A stretch of DNA of 64,000 bases from Pseudomonadota bacterium (GCA_036339585.1 JAYZAS010000021.1:1-64000), one strand, 5' to 3'; counted from the first letter of the stretch, positions 18,240 to 27,613 are shown. The notes: generated by a model not told the origin, from the letters alone. Made by a program: numbers and translations.

Positions 18240-18420
18240 TCAATCAATAGCTCCAAATACAATATCCCCTAGCCTAACACGAGTAACGCCGTCCGCAACT
18301 TCAATCATCTCTCCGGCAATCTCAGTGCCAAGGGAAATGGGCCTGCCCATCAGTTAAGGAGGATCGAGATACTCGAGTGAATAGAAGGTCGTTACAATTG
18401 CACCATTGCGAGCATATGAT
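18240..18420 (-). pseudogene. Fragment of zinc-type alcohol dehydrogenase/quinone oxidoreductase
   Basis: The stretch between the MFS and dioxygenase genes holds a minus-strand remnant of the N-terminal GroES-like domain of a medium-chain dehydrogenase: GRPISLGTEIAGEMIEVADG followed by VTRVRLGDIVFGA, matching the family's PFVPGSEVAGVV..VG.GV...GDRV. A stop in frame (18354-18356) splits it, a second (18240-18242) ends it, and no Rossmann domain follows. I see nothing else in the 18158-18464 gap. Confidence 0.6.
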
Positions 18421-18464
18421 AACGCGCATTTCCTCATCCGGCATATTTTAGGACTTTGAAATAT

Positions 18465-19349
18465 TCATGTTGATGTTTTGTCAACCTCGAAATACGGGCG
18501 CCCACCCTTGACCTGGGCTCGATGCATAATACGCCTCTCGCTTTTGTCAAAAGCCTCTCGACGATGCATTGTACAACGATTATCCCACATCAGGACATCA
18601 CCCACTTGCCAAACATGCTCATAGGTAAATTCTGGTTTCACCGCATGCTTCCATAGTCGGTCCAGTATTTTTTCGCTCTCATTTAGGGAGAGCCCCATAA
18701 TATAACAGTTAAGCCGCCGACCAAGATATAGGCTTTCCCGCCCAGTATCCGGGTGGGTTCGCACAATAGGGTGAGTCGGTCCGGGCGCTTCACGAGGATC
18801 GAGTACCTCCGGAAAGTCTTTTCGGCGTTCCCCGACACTAGTGTATGTATAGTCGTGTTTTGCGTTTTTCCCTCTGATAGCGTCACGCAAGACAGGGTCT
18901 AAGGAATCCCAAGCTTTAGTCATATTTGCCACAGAGGTGTTGCCGCCCTTTGATGGTATTTCAATAGCATAGAGTACACTAGCTGCAGGTGGCTCCTCGA
19001 CAAAGGCACTATCCGTATGCCAAGAGGCTTCACCAGCACCCAATTGCCCGATCGGTTGACCATTTTCGACTACATTCGATATAACATTAATATGCGATGA
19101 AATTTTATTTGAGGAGCCAACAGACTTTCTAAGGGACAATAACTTGCTTGGCGGGAACTCTAAATCCCCAAATTTCTTGGCAAAGGCTAGCAGTTGTTCG
19201 TCGGTTAGGGATTGTCCTCGAATTAACAGCGCGCCAGTGGCCAACCACACCTCATTAATCCTACTAAATACCTCATCTGCAAATGGGCCGCTGAGATCCA
19301 CACCGTTTATTTCAGCGCAAACACCACCTGGCAATAATGTAACATTCAT
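18465..19349 (-). CDS. TauD/TfdA-family Fe(II)/2-oxoglutarate dioxygenase
   Basis: Non-haem iron dioxygenase (294 residues) that couples 2-oxoglutarate decarboxylation to hydroxylation of a small substrate. The iron ligands are visible as HTD in EASWHTDSAF and the distal His in NRCTMHRREAF, followed by the conserved arginine that binds 2-oxoglutarate (RRIMHRAQVKG). WDNRCTMHRR is typical of TauD, TfdA and AtsK-like enzymes. Length is normal. It is divergent from an ornithine-cyclodeaminase-family gene 96 bases away. The substrate (taurine, alkyl sulfate, aryloxyacid or other) is undetermined. Confidence 0.9.
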   Translation of the reverse strand: MNVTLLPGGVCAEINGVDLSGPFADEVFSRINEVWLATGALLIRGQSLTDEQLLAFAKKFGDLEFPPSKLLSLRKSVGSSNKISSHINVISNVVENGQPIGQLGAGEASWHTDSAFVEEPPAASVLYAIEIPSKGGNTSVANMTKAWDSLDPVLRDAIRGKNAKHDYTYTSVGERRKDFPEVLDPREAPGPTHPIVRTHPDTGRESLYLGRRLNCYIMGLSLNESEKILDRLWKHAVKPEFTYEHVWQVGDVLMWDNRCTMHRREAFDKSERRIMHRAQVKGGRPYFEVDKTST

Positions 19350-19445
19350 CGCACTACTATCTTTTTCCCCTTTTTACTTGGTAAATCACAAATCAAAGCA
19401 TACACCATTGTATGTGAGTTTCTACTTTAACCAGAGAGTCAAAAT

Positions 19446-20549
19446 ATGTTGATCATCAATAATAAGATAGTCGAAGAGTTGCTCGATATGCAAACCTGTA
19501 TCGATGTTCAAGAAGATGCATTTCGCGGATTAGCAACGCGCTCCTCGGTTATGAGGCCACGTATCGACGTTTATGTCCCTTGTGACTTTGAGGATAGTTA
19601 TTATCGCTGGGGGTCAACAGAAGGGGCATGCAATGGGTTTTTCGCTACTCGTATTAAATCTGACATAATGAGTTGGCCACGCAATGATGCAGGTGAAATT
19701 ACCAATCAAAATAAGTTTTGCGTCGAACCTGGAACATACTGCGGCCTAGTTTATTTATTTAGCAGTGGGGATGGGGCACCACTAGCAATCATCAATGATG
19801 GTATTTTACAACACATGCGCGTAGGTGGTGGGGCAGCCATCGGTGCAAAATATCTCAGCCGCGAGAATGCTGAAACAATTGGTATGATTGGTTCGGGAGG
19901 AATGGCACGGACGTATCTACAAGCCATCAAGTGTGTGCGAGACATAAAAAGGGTTAAAGTATTTAGCCGCGACCAAAAAAATCGCGAAGAATATGCAGAT
20001 GCGATGCATAAAGAAACCGGGGTTGAGATTATTCCAGTTCCAAGCACCGAAGAAGCAATGAACGGAGCGGACATAGTCTGCAGTTGCACAGATAGTATGG
20101 TGCCAACATTTGATCCTAAGTGGTTAGAGCCGGGAATGTTCGTAGTCAACGTCAATGACTTCGAGGTAGGGCAAGAACACCTGAAATACTTTGATATCGC
20201 AATACGTCAGGGCGATGAAAAAATAAAAATGGCAGACGGAAATGGATTTCTCAATTCCGTCGGAGGGGGCACCGGTGGATATGTGGCAGGTAATGACCAA
20301 CAACTCGCAAGTGTTCCATTTGCAGAGGCTTCTGACTTCGCACATCCGACCTTGCCAACTTTTGCAGACTTAATATCTGGAGCCGTCGCAGGGCGGAGCA
20401 ATGATAAGGAAATAACCTATTATGAAAATCAAGGTAATAACGGGTTGCAATTTGCTTCCTGTGGGGGAGCTGTCTATACAAAATGCAAACAAAAGGGGTT
20501 AGGCATAGAAATACCCACCGAATGGTTTCTTGAGGACATAAGAAATTGA
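19446..20549 (+). CDS. Ornithine cyclodeaminase/mu-crystallin family protein
   Basis: NAD(P)-dependent enzyme of the ornithine cyclodeaminase/mu-crystallin fold, 367 residues. The Rossmann loop is in MIGSGGMARTYLQA (about residue 145), preceded by the LQHMRVGGGAAIGAKYLS segment that carries the substrate Arg. The N-terminal half contains a long insert around residues 55-100 (YYRWGSTEGA through NKFCVEPGTYCGLVYLF) unlike short-form OCDs. Some relatives with this insert are named tyramine oxidase subunit B, but that label is weak evidence for function. Amino-acid or imine reduction is the safest expectation. Confidence 0.85.
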   Translation: MLIINNKIVEELLDMQTCIDVQEDAFRGLATRSSVMRPRIDVYVPCDFEDSYYRWGSTEGACNGFFATRIKSDIMSWPRNDAGEITNQNKFCVEPGTYCGLVYLFSSGDGAPLAIINDGILQHMRVGGGAAIGAKYLSRENAETIGMIGSGGMARTYLQAIKCVRDIKRVKVFSRDQKNREEYADAMHKETGVEIIPVPSTEEAMNGADIVCSCTDSMVPTFDPKWLEPGMFVVNVNDFEVGQEHLKYFDIAIRQGDEKIKMADGNGFLNSVGGGTGGYVAGNDQQLASVPFAEASDFAHPTLPTFADLISGAVAGRSNDKEITYYENQGNNGLQFASCGGAVYTKCKQKGLGIEIPTEWFLEDIRN

Positions 20550-20684
20550 GAAGATTAAGGCAATAAAGAAATAGTCTTAAAAAGCGATATCCTTAGCATA
20601 TTTTAGCAGCCGCATGAATTCTTAACTCTGGTATATCCGAACAAGAACCGTGAAATGGTTTATGATATTTCCCAGCAACTATTG

Positions 20685-20705
20685 AGCCCTCAACTTATAA
20701 GGGCT
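20685..20705. repeat. Short hairpin after the OCD-family gene
   Basis: A perfect 6-bp inverted repeat, AGCCCT and AGGGCT, is separated by nine bases in the gap between two co-directional genes. No T-run follows, so it is a poor intrinsic terminator. Confidence 0.25.
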
Positions 20706-20806
20706 ACTCTACCTCTTCATTCGATCAGATTTATGTATTGAAACTTGCATATTTAGAAAAACATGGGTGCATTACTGAAACTTAATAAAAAATAATAGAA
20801 CAAAAA

Positions 20807-22078
20807 ATGAAATTCTTAGGAACTCCAGGGTCGGAGTTATCGGCAGAGGTGGGCAGTTTATGGTGGCCCATTTTGAACTCTCTTCGGTTAGGACTCGCTG
20901 TATTCGTTATACTTGCGACGTCATCCCCTAGTGCAATATCGCAAGATTTGCCACTTTATTATTACGAGCGTGCCCTTCAAGCACGCTATAATTATGAGAA
21001 CGCCCTATTAACTAATAATTCCGCTGTAATAAAAGCTTATTACGAATACGCACTTGCTACACATGATGATTATATTCGTTCGTATCGGGCCCGACGTGGT
21101 CGTGTCGCATTTCAACCAGAAAAAAATGTGGATACCAAAGTGCCCAAACACCGAGGGCAACCTCAAGAAAACTTATCTACTCAATTACAACATTCACCTG
21201 CTGAGAAAAATCTTTCCCAGGGTGCCCGTAGCCACAATAAAGGCACTTCGATTACCCTCGGCGTTGGTTTCCTCTCAGATACTAACACAAGTATACGACC
21301 TGAAATAATCAAGCCAGAAAGTGACTTGATTATTTCAGCAATGGCTTCGCTACTGAATGAAAGTACCCTAAGCACAGATCACAGGTACTATTTAAGAACC
21401 AAATTCAATGCTAATGCAAAATTAAATATTGAAAATAGCGAAAATGGTCATGATCTTTTTTCTCTAAAGGCAGGGCCAGTCATGCGGGTGTCTGAAAAGT
21501 GGGAAATATCTGGCTTACCATTTGCCGAGGTAAATCTATTAAATTACAAATATTTTTCCCATAGCAATGGCTTTGCGTTAGCTCTTGAAAATACTCAACA
21601 ATATTGGATTAATGAGATAACACTTGAATTTGGCCGTGAATTTTTTACGAAGAAATATGAATCTTACGAGGCCGCTAAACAACAAATAGCTGCCAACCTG
21701 TTATTTTACGACTCTTTAAGAAATAGCGACCAATTGTCAGTAAGACCGGTTTTTGCATACATCAAAGCAAGAGGTTCGCAATACACTTACTTTAACCCAG
21801 GAATAGTTCTACGATACCACGTTCCGATCGCCGACTCGGCGCGCATGAGTATGCAGGTCTCACATTTTACACGACTGTACGAGGGCAGTGAAATAGATGT
21901 GTCCAACAATCGCCGTGATACAACATTTGTTGCCAGTCCAGCATTCACCTACAGTAAATTTTTCTTCGATAGCACAGACCTTACGGCCCAATATCGTTTC
22001 GTAAAAAATTGGTCGAATGATGGAGCACAGGAATATAAGAGCCACAGTGTTGGGTTGAATGTGAAGTGGAACTACTAG
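20807..22078 (+). CDS. Putative outer-membrane beta-barrel protein
   Basis: I do not recognise a named family. The 423-residue product has a hydrophobic segment (LRLGLAVFVILATSSPSAIS, about 27-47) after a longish N-terminus, so a signal peptide with an upstream-extended start is plausible. A tyrosine-rich helical region follows (YYYERALQARYNYENAL). From about residue 145 it alternates short beta-like segments and ends VGLNVKWNY, a terminal aromatic as in BAM-assembled barrels. The layout recalls surface-lipoprotein-assembly-modifier-like proteins. It is flanked by unrelated enzymes, and its base use is more AT-rich than theirs. Confidence 0.6.
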   Translation: MKFLGTPGSELSAEVGSLWWPILNSLRLGLAVFVILATSSPSAISQDLPLYYYERALQARYNYENALLTNNSAVIKAYYEYALATHDDYIRSYRARRGRVAFQPEKNVDTKVPKHRGQPQENLSTQLQHSPAEKNLSQGARSHNKGTSITLGVGFLSDTNTSIRPEIIKPESDLIISAMASLLNESTLSTDHRYYLRTKFNANAKLNIENSENGHDLFSLKAGPVMRVSEKWEISGLPFAEVNLLNYKYFSHSNGFALALENTQQYWINEITLEFGREFFTKKYESYEAAKQQIAANLLFYDSLRNSDQLSVRPVFAYIKARGSQYTYFNPGIVLRYHVPIADSARMSMQVSHFTRLYEGSEIDVSNNRRDTTFVASPAFTYSKFFFDSTDLTAQYRFVKNWSNDGAQEYKSHSVGLNVKWNY

Positions 22079-22085
22079 GCCAACA

Positions 22086-22113
22086 AAAAGTGTTACGACA
22101 AAGACTCACTTTT
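22086..22113. terminator. Possible bidirectional terminator
   Basis: An inverted repeat AAAAGTG and CACTTTT with a 14-base loop lies between the convergent barrel gene and CoA-transferase gene, overlapping the latter's stop codon. The A- and T-rich arms would give a U-run in both directions, but the stem is weak. Confidence 0.35.
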
Positions 22114-23332
22114 AAGGTGTGGGTCCGCCAATTATACCATTAGCGTGTAAGCGTTCCAGTTCAGCATGACTCAAACCAAGGATCTTTGAAAGTATACTAT
22201 CCGTGTCCTGACCGAGCATTGGTGCTGCTGCCACTCTCCGACGGTCCATGTGTGAAAATTCCAACATTGCGCCAGCAGCACGATGTGTTCCTATCCCTGG
22301 TTGATCAATTTCATCGAACAAAGGGCTTTTAGTTGAAAGCCTTGGATCCTCCGAAACTGCCTCAGCAACAGATTGATAAGGCCCCCAGCATGCACCCGCT
22401 TCGCCAAGTTTTGATGACACTGTGGCAAAATCATACCTTTTAAACCATTTCCGAAATATATCTGTAATCTGATTGCGCGCAGCGTAGCGATTTTCCTCAA
22501 GCCGAAGATCGATGCTCAATTTTTCCTCTATCTTCCTCATTTCTGCAGCTGTGTTCGTTACTTTCACAAGCACCTGCCAATGGCGTGCTGTAAATGCTGT
22601 AACCATTACCCGTCGACCATCTGCAGTTTCAAAATCTTGCGCATATGAGCCAAAAACATGGTTGCCAGTTTTTGGTCTATTTTCACCATTAATCTCCGCC
22701 TCAGCCACGTAACCAAGGTGACTTAAAGTGGCAAATGCTGTATCCGAAAGTGCTAACTGTACTAGGCCTCCTTCACCTGTTTCTCTGCGTCTGCGTTCTG
22801 CAGCCATCAAGCCTTGCACTGCAGAAAGTGCGGCAACCACATCCCATACTGGCATTACGTGATTTACTGGCTTGTCGTATTCAACTGGACCAGTGAGAAA
22901 TGGGAAACCAGCTGCTGCATTGACGGTATAGTCTAAAGCAACCGAACCATCTCGATTGCCTACAATACTAACCATAATCAAATCTTCGCGTTTTTCTTTG
23001 AGAACACCATATTCGAGCCAACCTCGTGGTGGTAAATTAGTTAATACGAAGCCGTTATCTGAACCGGGTGCTGTCATAAGTGCATGAGCTATGTCACGCC
23101 CCTCATCTGAGCGTACATTTAGCGCTATCGATTTTTTTCCTTTATTTAAGCCTGCCCAATAAAGACTCCGATTGTCGCGTGTTACTGGCCATCGTCGATA
23201 GTCGAGCCCCCCGCCAATGGGATCAATACGAATGACCTCGGCTCCCATTTGTCCGAGGCTCAATCCAGCATAAGGCGCCGCAATAAATGCAGACACCTCG
23301 ATAATTCGCATGCCCTTTAACAATTCATACAT
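22112..23332 (-). CDS. Class III CoA-transferase (CaiB/BaiF family)
   Basis: Family III acyl-CoA transferase (406 residues), moving CoA between carboxylic acids through an aspartyl-CoA thioester. Family marks are the N-terminal GMRIIEVSAFIAAPYAGLSL, ADV-type region GAEVIRIDPIGGG, and NKGKKSIALNVRSDEG. The usual catalytic Asp position in the family cannot be fixed by eye; DYTVNAAAGFPFLTG is the corresponding region. It is not in an operon with the neighbours. Given the acyl-CoA genes in the first 16 kb it may activate an acid for beta-oxidation (inference). Confidence 0.9.
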   Translation of the reverse strand: MYELLKGMRIIEVSAFIAAPYAGLSLGQMGAEVIRIDPIGGGLDYRRWPVTRDNRSLYWAGLNKGKKSIALNVRSDEGRDIAHALMTAPGSDNGFVLTNLPPRGWLEYGVLKEKREDLIMVSIVGNRDGSVALDYTVNAAAGFPFLTGPVEYDKPVNHVMPVWDVVAALSAVQGLMAAERRRRETGEGGLVQLALSDTAFATLSHLGYVAEAEINGENRPKTGNHVFGSYAQDFETADGRRVMVTAFTARHWQVLVKVTNTAAEMRKIEEKLSIDLRLEENRYAARNQITDIFRKWFKRYDFATVSSKLGEAGACWGPYQSVAEAVSEDPRLSTKSPLFDEIDQPGIGTHRAAGAMLEFSHMDRRRVAAAPMLGQDTDSILSKILGLSHAELERLHANGIIGGPTP

Positions 23333-23491
23333 TTACTTGTCCTCTATTTGTTTAGTTGCAACAAATGTACAACACACGCAACGAATACAACCTTTGTATA
23401 TTATTTTTCCATTTTAGCTACCGATCGACGACCCAAACACTATCTGATAGCATTACGCCAGTTTAGTGATTAATTCGCAGTGAGGGTATAG

Positions 23492-24751
23492 ATGGGTTGT
23501 AACACGCCACTGAGAGTAGGCGTGCTCGTTGATCTGGAACGTGGAGACGAGGCAGGTGGACACGTTAAATGTTGGGAGCACTTCGCCAAAGCAGCAGTTG
23601 GGTTTGCCAATCAACTCAACTTGACTGTACATTTCCAAGGTAATAATGATGAAGAAATAAGCCTCGGACCCCAGACGCGCATTATTACCTTGCGGCCGCT
23701 GTTTAGCACGAAGCGTTTATTCTTTCTCCGTAACATAGCAGATTATACTGACCTGGCTCCTGGCCATCCTCGGCTAAAAAAATATCTCAAAGGGTACGAC
23801 GTAATTCATACCACTGATGGATATTTTGCTTACGCTCAGTCAGCTGCACGATTTAGTCGCAAATACGATATTCCATTGGTCAATTCTGTGCATACGGATA
23901 CTCCAGGCTTCACTAAAGTTTATTCTGAAAAAGCCATAAGACAGGTATGTGGAAAAGGGATACTCGGACGATTATTAATCGAAAGATTACGCCTCCCTGA
24001 AAGGTTTTCAAAAAATATGCAGCAAAAATTAGTGGAACACACGGCACAGTGCAGAGCCACTTTATCATCCGAAAAAAATGTGCTCGAAACCGGTCCCCAA
24101 ATCAAAACGAATTCAACCCAACTACGACGTGGCATAGACAAAAAACTCTTCCATCCGAGCAAACGAAACCCTAATGAATTGCGTAAACGCTTTGGCATTC
24201 CCGAAGGAAAACCAATAATCGCTTTTGTGGGGCGACTTGATGGCTCAAAGAATGTAATGACACTCGCAAAGGCTACCAAACTACTGCTCGATCGTTCTTG
24301 CGACTTGCATTTAATTCTTGCCGGAAAAGGTTATTTTAAAAATGAGATTGGAAATCTTCTTGGTGATAGCGTTACATTTGCAGGTACCTTGGCATCAACC
24401 GATATAGCCCTTTTAAACGCATCCTGTGATCTGTTTGTCTTTCCCTCAACCCTAGAGATATGGCCCAATGCCGTTCTTGAGGCTAAAGCATCAGGTGCGG
24501 CAATACTTGTTGCTCCCGGCGGAGGTGATGTTTACGTAGAACAAGATGGGCAAGATGGGCTAATTATAAAAGATCCGTCACCTAAAGTTTGGGCGCACGA
24601 AATCGAAAAACTTCTAAATAACCCTGACAAGATTGCAGCATTTCGCAAAGCCGCGCGCCACGATGTAGAAACGAAAAGATTAACTTGGGCTGATGTATTG
24701 GAACAAGATTTAATACCAGTGTGGCGTAGCGCGGCTGAGACAAGGCCCTAG
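23492..24751 (+). CDS. Glycosyltransferase family 4-like
   Basis: GT-B fold glycosyltransferase of 419 residues that transfers sugar from a nucleotide sugar. The N-terminal acceptor domain has the glycine-rich DEAGGHVKCWEHFAK loop and YDVIHTTDGY; the C-terminal donor domain begins with FVGRLDGSKNV (about 245-255) and has the EX7E-like segment FPSTLEIWPNAVLEAKASG. This resembles the sulfoquinovosyl/alpha-mannosyl transferases of the SqdX and MgtA type, so a glycolipid product is possible. No other envelope gene is adjacent, and it stands alone between two minus-strand genes. Confidence 0.88.
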   Translation: MGCNTPLRVGVLVDLERGDEAGGHVKCWEHFAKAAVGFANQLNLTVHFQGNNDEEISLGPQTRIITLRPLFSTKRLFFLRNIADYTDLAPGHPRLKKYLKGYDVIHTTDGYFAYAQSAARFSRKYDIPLVNSVHTDTPGFTKVYSEKAIRQVCGKGILGRLLIERLRLPERFSKNMQQKLVEHTAQCRATLSSEKNVLETGPQIKTNSTQLRRGIDKKLFHPSKRNPNELRKRFGIPEGKPIIAFVGRLDGSKNVMTLAKATKLLLDRSCDLHLILAGKGYFKNEIGNLLGDSVTFAGTLASTDIALLNASCDLFVFPSTLEIWPNAVLEAKASGAAILVAPGGGDVYVEQDGQDGLIIKDPSPKVWAHEIEKLLNNPDKIAAFRKAARHDVETKRLTWADVLEQDLIPVWRSAAETRP

Positions 24752-24939
24752 TTAAAAAAAACTATTCGATCGTTTAGAATTGCTTTTTCAAATGAAGCAT
24801 TTCGTAGGGGCGGTTTAAAAATATCATCTGCGAAATGCGTTGGGTTCAGTAAATATCATTATACCGCATACACGCGCACCTAATTCCGTGGAGGGAATTA
24901 ATGCAATGATGGAAAATGTGTTCCGATCAAGGTAAAGGC

Positions 24940-26310
24940 CTAAGATCTATAAAGACGTGAAGGCCCATGGAGCCGAACAATTTCCGAATTGCTTGTTATA
25001 GACTTTGCTTGGGAAAGGCCAGACAATCTGAGCTCTTCAGCATCCCATCCAACTGGCTTACCTTGCGCCATACACAGCTGACCATTAATTACCACTGCAT
25101 CCACTTGATCTCGGTTGTAATACCGAACTAATTCCCATTCAAAGTCATGACTGGGGAGGCATTCGGGTACCATCATATCCAAAATCAAAAAGTCCGCGGC
25201 ACATCCCTCTTTAAGGTAGCCGTGACTACCGGCGCTACCAGTAGCATCTGCGCCTTGAGCAGTTGCTGCCTCGACCCAAGTCCAGGCGGCCCCGCATGAA
25301 AAATCGGCTATTGGCAAACCATGTTCAATTCGCTGGCAGGCTTCTGCTGCCATGAGGTTTTTAAAACCATCAGCAGAAGTTGTATCTGATCCCATGCCGA
25401 AGCGGACGCCCCGCTGCGCAAACCGCAACGCTGGCGCAACTGCATTTCCTTTCCAAATGCTAGCTAGTGGATTGTAGGAAACGGCTGTGTCTGTCTCTAC
25501 AATCAATTCAATCTCCGCTTCAGAAACAAGCGTAACATGGTGCAATAGAACATGGGGGCCGAGCACAGAATGTTTGTGCAATAGTTCGATCGGACGCATC
25601 CCATGAGCCAAAATAGAGTCATGTAATTCCGGGAAATGTTCATTAGAATGTATTTGCAGGAGTATTTTGTTCTTTTCGCAGAAAGCTGAAAGTTTGGAGA
25701 GTGTCTCGGGAGAATTACCCATAAAGGAGCTGCAACATACTGAGGGACTTATAAGCTCATGTTTTTCACAATGCTCAATGTGTTTAAGAATTACATCTTC
25801 AATCTCTGACCAATTTTTATTGCCGTGTCCTGTGCCAATTTCACCAGAAAATTCATCTAATCCGCAGGCTGAAACGAGCCTTATGCCAGTCTCAAGTGCC
25901 GCTTGATGCACTCCAGCATTTTTAAGAAAGCTATTAAGCCCATAGTTAACCACCTTTGTAAAACCGCCTCGAAGTGCCTCCCAAAATGCCCATTTAGCCG
26001 AAAGATAGCACTGTTCTTGATCCATATCTCTTTCCATTGGATGCCAAATACGTCGCCATATTTGTGCCGGCTCACCCCCAATAAGTGCTTTCCCGAAAAT
26101 TTGTCCTACATGAGTGTGTGCATCCACGAAACCGGGCACCACTGCCCTACCAGGCAATTTTTCTGCTTCAGGATAAAGCTCGACGGGGCCGATTCCGGTT
26201 ACATTAGCCCCTGTATATTTAATGGCCCAATCATGCTTCACTCCTTCGTGCGTAAGCAGTACTTCGGGTGCTAGGCAAACGTCATTAGCCGACAGGTATT
26301 TAAAATTCAT
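24940..26310 (-). CDS. Amidohydrolase-superfamily enzyme (chlorohydrolase/deaminase-like)
   Basis: Metal-dependent TIM-barrel amidohydrolase (456 residues) of the subtype holding AtzA/AtzB/TrzN, SsnA and MTA/SAH deaminases. Metal ligands: HxH in VDAHTHVG (about residue 62), the barrel His in IHSNEHF, HH in LLHHVTL, and the Asp of FGMGSDTTSADG. It hydrolyses amino or halogen substituents on aromatic heterocycles in relatives. It lies 116 bases downstream of, and on the same strand as, the LysR gene, so both may be one transcript divergent from biuH-atzF. A role upstream of biuret is possible. Guanine-like deaminase activity cannot be excluded. Confidence 0.85.
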   Translation of the reverse strand: MNFKYLSANDVCLAPEVLLTHEGVKHDWAIKYTGANVTGIGPVELYPEAEKLPGRAVVPGFVDAHTHVGQIFGKALIGGEPAQIWRRIWHPMERDMDQEQCYLSAKWAFWEALRGGFTKVVNYGLNSFLKNAGVHQAALETGIRLVSACGLDEFSGEIGTGHGNKNWSEIEDVILKHIEHCEKHELISPSVCCSSFMGNSPETLSKLSAFCEKNKILLQIHSNEHFPELHDSILAHGMRPIELLHKHSVLGPHVLLHHVTLVSEAEIELIVETDTAVSYNPLASIWKGNAVAPALRFAQRGVRFGMGSDTTSADGFKNLMAAEACQRIEHGLPIADFSCGAAWTWVEAATAQGADATGSAGSHGYLKEGCAADFLILDMMVPECLPSHDFEWELVRYYNRDQVDAVVINGQLCMAQGKPVGWDAEELRLSGLSQAKSITSNSEIVRLHGPSRLYRS

Positions 26311-26426
26311 TTATTTTATTTTCCACGCGATGGCCGCTTGAGTCGTCATTTTGCTTTTGCCACCTACTACTCATTAATTTTTTCCGCGTCAACAAACTAA
26401 GTTAAGCGTGCCACTCGTAAGTCATT

Positions 26427-27353
26427 TTACTTACCAGTTAGATGGTTAATACTTTTACATGCATCCGAATTAAAAGCAGACGCAACTTGTTCCGCAAATT
26501 TAGCAGCAGCAACCGAAAGGTTACGCCCACGTAACTTGATGAGTTGCACTGACATGTTTCGGGGTGCATTTAATATCAAGGGTCTCCTTACCAGCCCGAG
26601 GGGATCATTTTCCAAAAGACCGATCTCAATCTCAAAACCAACAGCATCACTATTTAATAGGTAATTTTGAAGCAAAATAAAACTATTAGACTTCAGATAA
26701 GGGCGCAGTGACAGACGAGATAATTGTGCTTGGGAATCTAAAATTTTACCGATTGAATAACTGCTATCGTGCAAAGCTAGTGGAAATTCGACGCACTGCG
26801 TAAGATTTAATCTTTCATGCCGCGTTAAGGGGTGGAAAGAAGACATAATTGCAAAAATTGACTGTTCGAGTCTCGCGACTGTCTCGAAGCTCTCGGTTGG
26901 GAGGGGTGAGAATGTTATTGCTAAATCAGCCTCGTAATTGAGAAGCGCTACCTCTGATTCCTCTGGGTCAGCAACACTTACGCTGAAATCAACGCCCGGA
27001 AACTGTTTTTGATATTTCAAAATCTGTCTCGGTAAAAAGTGAGGCAGTAGAGGCTGGGAACATGTTATCGATACGGTTCCACGACGGATACCTCGTAGAT
27101 CTTCAATCTGTGCTTTTAGTACGTCTATTTCTGCCAAATGTTTTTTGAAAGCATGAACAGCAAGTTCACCAGCAGCATTTAGCCTTACACCTCGCGCATT
27201 TTTCTCGAAAATTGGGCCACCCATCTCTTGCTCAAAAGATTGAATTCGTCTGTTGAGTGAGGATGGAGTGATTGCTAATCTCTCGGCTGCCTTTCGGACG
27301 GACCCAGCCCGCACAACCTCTAAAATATATGTGTAAATTATGATATTACGCAT
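26427..27353 (-). CDS. LysR-family transcriptional regulator
   Basis: LysR-type regulator of 308 residues. The N-terminal winged helix-turn-helix spans about residues 5-60 (RAGSVRKAAERLAITPSSLN then RRIQSFEQEMG), and the effector domain fills the rest (ITCSQPLLPHFLP, FPGVDFSVSVAD). It diverges from biuH across 260 bases, the normal layout for a LysR activator of the opposite operon, and is reminiscent of AtzR with atzDEF. The inducer may be a pathway intermediate. The intergenic region holds several dyads suitable for binding. Confidence 0.92.
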   Translation of the reverse strand: MRNIIIYTYILEVVRAGSVRKAAERLAITPSSLNRRIQSFEQEMGGPIFEKNARGVRLNAAGELAVHAFKKHLAEIDVLKAQIEDLRGIRRGTVSITCSQPLLPHFLPRQILKYQKQFPGVDFSVSVADPEESEVALLNYEADLAITFSPLPTESFETVARLEQSIFAIMSSFHPLTRHERLNLTQCVEFPLALHDSSYSIGKILDSQAQLSRLSLRPYLKSNSFILLQNYLLNSDAVGFEIEIGLLENDPLGLVRRPLILNAPRNMSVQLIKLRGRNLSVAAAKFAEQVASAFNSDACKSINHLTGK

Positions 27354-27365
27354 AATAAATTACAG

Positions 27366-27408
27366 CCAATTTAAAAATTCATTGGTTCAGCCACACTTGC
27401 AATAAGTG
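27366..27408. promoter_or_regulatory. Two adjacent dyads in the lysR-biuH intergenic region
   Basis: CCAAT-N10-ATTGG (27366-27385) and the perfect CACTT-N5-AAGTG (27394-27408) lie 13-55 bases upstream of the LysR start. LysR proteins bind interrupted dyads near their own promoter, so these are candidate autoregulatory operators. A third, looser dyad (AGGTC-N13-GACCT) lies nearer biuH at about 27515-27537. Confidence 0.35.
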
Positions 27409-27613
27409 CTTCTTGATATATTAACCTTCTGAAACCCCAGGGGCGCGCAGTAATAACAGGTGCGATCTATTTTTTGCACAAGGTCGTAGCAAAATTAGCA
27501 GCAGACAGCAACACAGGTCACTACTAATTTCGGACCTAAGTTATCAGATTCTTACTTATAAAAAATTTTTTGAGAAATGTAGCCCTCGCAAGTAACTTTC
27601 GGAAACATACAAC

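Noticed and set aside
27380-27402. TTGG...TTGC in the lysR-biuH gap as a sigma-54 site
   Set aside because: The GG-to-GC spacing is 13, not 10, so it does not fit.
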